Source: CF-161 sp035259145 (GTDB lineage: Bacteria; Chloroflexota; Dormibacteria; Dormibacterales; Dormibacteraceae). Taken from it: DNA of 16,980 nucleotides. Shown one piece after another: positions 13,947 to 16,980 of the stretch. Numbering within the stretch: the first letter of the stretch is position 1; each line of letters starts with the position of its first letter. The stretch is taken from positions 1-16,980 of the forward strand of contig DATFWQ010000027.1 in the NCBI GenBank assembly GCA_035259145.1, read 5' to 3'. Below the pieces are notes generated by a model that was given only the letters and a program-made list of their open reading frames with translations, searched no databases and was not told where the DNA came from. Both the position numbers and the translations under genes were made by a program.

Positions 13947-16900
13947 ATGCTCCACGTCCCGCTGTTGCGGTCCACTGAGGTGAGCGACTCCTTCGAGCAG
14001 CGGCTGCTGCGGCTCAGGTCGCGCGTGGAAGAGCTGGAGAGGTGGCGGGAACGCGCCCGGTGTGACCTGACAGGCTGGCTTTTCGAAGGTGAGCCGATTG
14101 CGCTCGGAGGTCGCTGGCCCCGGTCGGACGGCGTGGGGCGGCTCACGCACCCTCCGGTGCGAGTTCCAGAGGGCTGGCCCCTGGCCGCGACGCGTCTGGA
14201 GATCGCCCCAGGCGGTGAGAGCCTGTTGCGGATCGACTATGGGGACACGAGCCAGGCCTTCGGCGTGGACCCCTGGCACCAGCGCTTCCCCCTGAAGAGG
14301 CGTGAGTTCCGGATCGAGCTCGAGGCCGAGGCGCTCCTGCCGTTCGGGCGGCGCAACCCTGACCCGAGGCTCGAGGCGGCCCGTCTCAGTCTCGCCGACC
14401 TCGAGCTCGAACGCCTTCTGCGCAGACTGCGACTCGTCGCTGCCGCCGGCATCGCGCTCGTTGGCGATGTGGCAGTGGCGCTGGTAGCCGCTGCTGAGCG
14501 AGCGCTCGAGTGCCTGGCCTGGCCGACCGAGACTGACGCCTATCTCTGTCCCGGTTCTTGCGCTACCCGGGGGCCGAGCCGGTCGCCGTCCTCGTCGACC
14601 GTCGATGATCCCCATTCCCTTGCGCAGCCGGCCCGCGACTCGATCCGCGCCGCGAGAGGAGTGCTGGAGGATGAGCTGGCGCGCCAGCGCGCGCTGCACC
14701 CCCCGCCCGGCCGGTTGGCGCTGGTGGGCCACGGCCACGTAGACCTGGCCTGGCTGTGGCCGCTCGAGGTGACACAGCGGAAGGTCCAGCGGACGTTCCA
14801 CACCGCAGCCGGTCTCCTGGAGCGATACCCGGAGATGACGTTCACCCAGAGCTCCGCGGAGCTGTATGAGCTGGCGCGCGAGGTCGATCCAGCCCTCTTC
14901 GCCCGCGTCCGCGAGCTCGCCGCAGGAGGCTGCTGGGAGCCCGTCGGCGGCATGTGGGTCGAGCCGGACATGAACATGACCGCAGGCGAGTCGATCGTCC
15001 GCCAGCTTCTGTTCGGACAGCACTGGTTCGAGCGTGAGCTTGGACGCCGCCACCGCGTCGCGTGGCTGCCCGACTGCTTCGGCTTCTCGCCGGGCCTGCC
15101 TCAGCTGCTGCTCGGAGCCGGAATTGACGCCTTCTTCACGACAAAGCTCACCTGGTCGGAGACGAACCGCTTTCCCTACGACCTCTACTGGTGGGAAGGG
15201 CTCGATGGAAGCCGCGTGCTGGCCCACAGCTTCGACAACGACGCCGCGAGTGCGAGCGAGGCGCTGGGCGGCTACAACGGCGACCCCTCGCCCGAAGCAC
15301 TGCTGAGCGTGTGGTCCAACTTCCGCGGACGGGTTGCCCATACCGAGAGCCTGTTTACGATCGGCTACGGGGACGGGGGTGGAGGGCCCTCGGCGGACAT
15401 GATGGAGGACGTCCGGGAACTGGAGGGCTTCCCAGCCCTTCCCGAGGCGGCGTTTTCGCGGGTGGACGCCTTCTTCCGGCGGCTCCGCCAGTCCGCCGAC
15501 GCAGCCTCGCTTCCGGTATGGGTGGGCGAACTCTACCTTGAGCTGCACCGAGGCACGCTCACGACGCAGGGTCGCACGAAACGGCTTCACCGGCGGGCTG
15601 AGCGGGATCTGGTAGCCGCCGAGGTGGCCGGCTCTCTGGCCGAGCTGCTCGGCACGAGCCGGCCGGACGTGGACCTGGGCCGGGCGTGGCGGCTGCTGCT
15701 CCGCAACCAGTTCCACGACATCCTGCCCGGCTCCAGCATCGGCGAGGTCTACGTTCGGGCCGACGAAGAGCTGAGCGCGGTGATTGAAGCCGCGGGGCGC
15801 GCCACGGGGGACGCGCTCGAGCGCGTGGCGGCGGCGATCGCTCCGCCGGGTGACCGCCCCGCCGCGCTGGTGGTCAACCCTGACCTCGCAGCCAGGCCGC
15901 TGCGCCTGGTGCTGTCCGAGCCACTCCCCGGCGCCCAGGCCGTGGCTGGTGGCTGGGCGTTCACGGACCCTACGCCGGTCGCCGGGCTGGAGGGGGTCGT
16001 GCTGATCGGTGCGGACGAGCCGGCGGCGGGCGTCCTCGCCGAAGGCCGCTGCCTGGAGAACGCGTTCTTGCGAGTGGAGCTGGCCGCCGACGGCCGGCTC
16101 GCCTCAGTCTTCGACCGTCGAGCGGGCCGTGAGGTGCTCGACGGCCAGGGCAACCAGCTCTGGGTCTACGTCGACAAGCCCCGGAACTGGGACGCCTGGG
16201 ATGTGGACGCCGACTACGCGCGGCAGGGCGAGCCACTCGGCCGGCCCGAGGCGATCGAGATCACGGAGAGAGGTCCTCACCGCGCCGCCATCCGGCTGCG
16301 CTGGCGCCACCGGGCGAGCACAATCACCCAGAGCGTCCGCCTGTGGCGGAACTCGCCCCGGCTGGAGTTTGCGACGGAGCTGGACTGGCACGACCGAAGG
16401 CTTCTGCTCAAGGCGCGCTTTCCCCTGGCGGTGCGCTCGGCCAGCGCTACGTTCGAGACAGCCTTCGGCGTCGTGGAGCGACCCACGCACCGCAACACGA
16501 GCTGGGATCAGGCCCGCTTCGAGGTGGCCGGCCACCGCTTCGCCGACCTGTCCGAACCCGGTTACGGCCTGGCGTTGCTCAACGACGGGCGCTATGGGTA
16601 TCACGCGCTCGGGAGCGAGCTGGGCATCAGCCTCCTCCGCTCGCCCGTCTCGCCGGATCCGCGCGCCGACGAGGGCCGCCACGAGCTGACCTATGCCCTC
16701 CTCCCCCACTCGGGCCGCTGGCTCGAAGGCGGGGTGCTGACGGAGGCTGAGGACCTGAACCGGCCCCTGCTGCAGGTCGCCTGCCGCGCTGGTGGCCCAC
16801 TGCGCCGGCAGCCGCTTGCAGTCGAGGGCGTGCCGCTCGGGTTGGGGGCGTTGAAGCCGGCGGAGGACGGCGATGGGCTGGTGCTGCGACTGTACGAGCC

Positions 16901-16980
16901 GCAGGGCGCCAGGGGCAGCGTGCGGGTGGCGCTGCCTGAGGGGTGGCGAGTTTCAGACGAGCTGAACCTGCTGGAGGACC
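13947..16980 (+). CDS. GH38 alpha-mannosidase, 3' end beyond the window
   Basis: About 1011 residues are visible from an ATG at 13947 (or a GTG at 13980), with no stop before the edge; family members are about 1000-1050, so only the end is missing. An N-terminal helical/beta region precedes the catalytic domain. The zinc site GHGHVDLAWLWP gives H262, H264 and D266. The nucleophile lies in WLPDCFGFSPGLPQLLL (D376). TKLTWSETNRFPYDLYWWEG and LLLRNQFHDILPGSSIGEVY are also hallmark GH38 segments. The C-terminal beta-sandwich follows from about residue 650, with LRVELAADGRLASVFDRRAGREV, and later GYGLALLNDGRYGY. The enzyme removes alpha-linked mannose from glycans, usually in the cytosol when no signal peptide is present, as here. 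Residues about 200-230 form an unusual Pro/Ser-rich stretch (ATRGPSRSPSSST) where relatives are helical; paired sequence shifts there are possible. Confidence 0.95.
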   Translation, partial: MLHVPLLRSTEVSDSFEQRLLRLRSRVEELERWRERARCDLTGWLFEGEPIALGGRWPRSDGVGRLTHPPVRVPEGWPLAATRLEIAPGGESLLRIDYGDTSQAFGVDPWHQRFPLKRREFRIELEAEALLPFGRRNPDPRLEAARLSLADLELERLLRRLRLVAAAGIALVGDVAVALVAAAERALECLAWPTETDAYLCPGSCATRGPSRSPSSSTVDDPHSLAQPARDSIRAARGVLEDELARQRALHPPPGRLALVGHGHVDLAWLWPLEVTQRKVQRTFHTAAGLLERYPEMTFTQSSAELYELAREVDPALFARVRELAAGGCWEPVGGMWVEPDMNMTAGESIVRQLLFGQHWFERELGRRHRVAWLPDCFGFSPGLPQLLLGAGIDAFFTTKLTWSETNRFPYDLYWWEGLDGSRVLAHSFDNDAASASEALGGYNGDPSPEALLSVWSNFRGRVAHTESLFTIGYGDGGGGPSADMMEDVRELEGFPALPEAAFSRVDAFFRRLRQSADAASLPVWVGELYLELHRGTLTTQGRTKRLHRRAERDLVAAEVAGSLAELLGTSRPDVDLGRAWRLLLRNQFHDILPGSSIGEVYVRADEELSAVIEAAGRATGDALERVAAAIAPPGDRPAALVVNPDLAARPLRLVLSEPLPGAQAVAGGWAFTDPTPVAGLEGVVLIGADEPAAGVLAEGRCLENAFLRVELAADGRLASVFDRRAGREVLDGQGNQLWVYVDKPRNWDAWDVDADYARQGEPLGRPEAIEITERGPHRAAIRLRWRHRASTITQSVRLWRNSPRLEFATELDWHDRRLLLKARFPLAVRSASATFETAFGVVERPTHRNTSWDQARFEVAGHRFADLSEPGYGLALLNDGRYGYHALGSELGISLLRSPVSPDPRADEGRHELTYALLPHSGRWLEGGVLTEAEDLNRPLLQVACRAGGPLRRQPLAVEGVPLGLGALKPAEDGDGLVLRLYEPQGARGSVRVALPEGWRVSDELNLLED

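Noticed and set aside
13071..15716. An 881-codon open frame on the minus strand, antisense to the transporter and mannosidase genes
   Set aside because: Its translation is Arg/Gly/Ala/Pro-rich with no family motif, while the opposite strand carries clear SatP and GH38 signatures. Long antisense frames are common where codon third positions are G or C.

Overview
This is a high-GC bacterial window with densely packed genes and frequent GTG starts. It has no rRNA, tRNA, insertion sequence, integrase or CRISPR that I can see. The gene mix suggests a soil-type Chloroflexota/Dormibacterota or deep actinobacterial lineage: several GAF/PAS kinases of the HisKA_3 family, NarL-type and stand-alone response regulators, an HdeD-like membrane protein, a SatP-type acetate carrier, a TraB-like FtsK ATPase and a GH38 mannosidase. 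This assignment is inference only.

Layout. Positions 1-3895 are all on the minus strand, read from right to left: a membrane-anchored clan-A glycoside hydrolase (2747-3895), a defective-looking sensor kinase (1768-2628) overlapping a NarL-type response regulator (1053-1781), and a secreted or anchored two-repeat protein that runs off the left edge (1-849). A 539-base divergent region follows, then a complete GAF-HisKA_3-HATPase kinase on the plus strand (4435-5673). It converges on a second minus-strand series that reads 10160 to 5692: a stand-alone receiver, two paralogous PAS-GAF-HisKA_3 proteins without an ATPase domain, a 57-residue membrane zinc ribbon, and a glucokinase-family protein with lost sugar-binding residues. 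To the right are an HdeD-like protein (plus), a TraB/FtsK-like ATPase (minus), a SatP/YaaH-type transporter (plus) and an alpha-mannosidase (plus) that is open at the right edge.

How it may work together. Two sensor proteins keep the phosphoacceptor histidine but end exactly where the ATP-binding domain should begin. A third keeps the ATP-binding domain but lacks the helix that carries the histidine, and it is coupled to a response regulator. A fourth, complete kinase of the same family lies between them. A split or shared phosphorelay, in which one ATPase domain phosphorylates histidines on other proteins, is the most interesting reading; decay by domain loss is the alternative.

A 17-base near-palindrome of CRP/FNR type occurs twice, once just upstream of the histidine-less kinase and once upstream of the HdeD-like gene. 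This suggests that the two units share a regulator, possibly a redox- or oxygen-responsive one.
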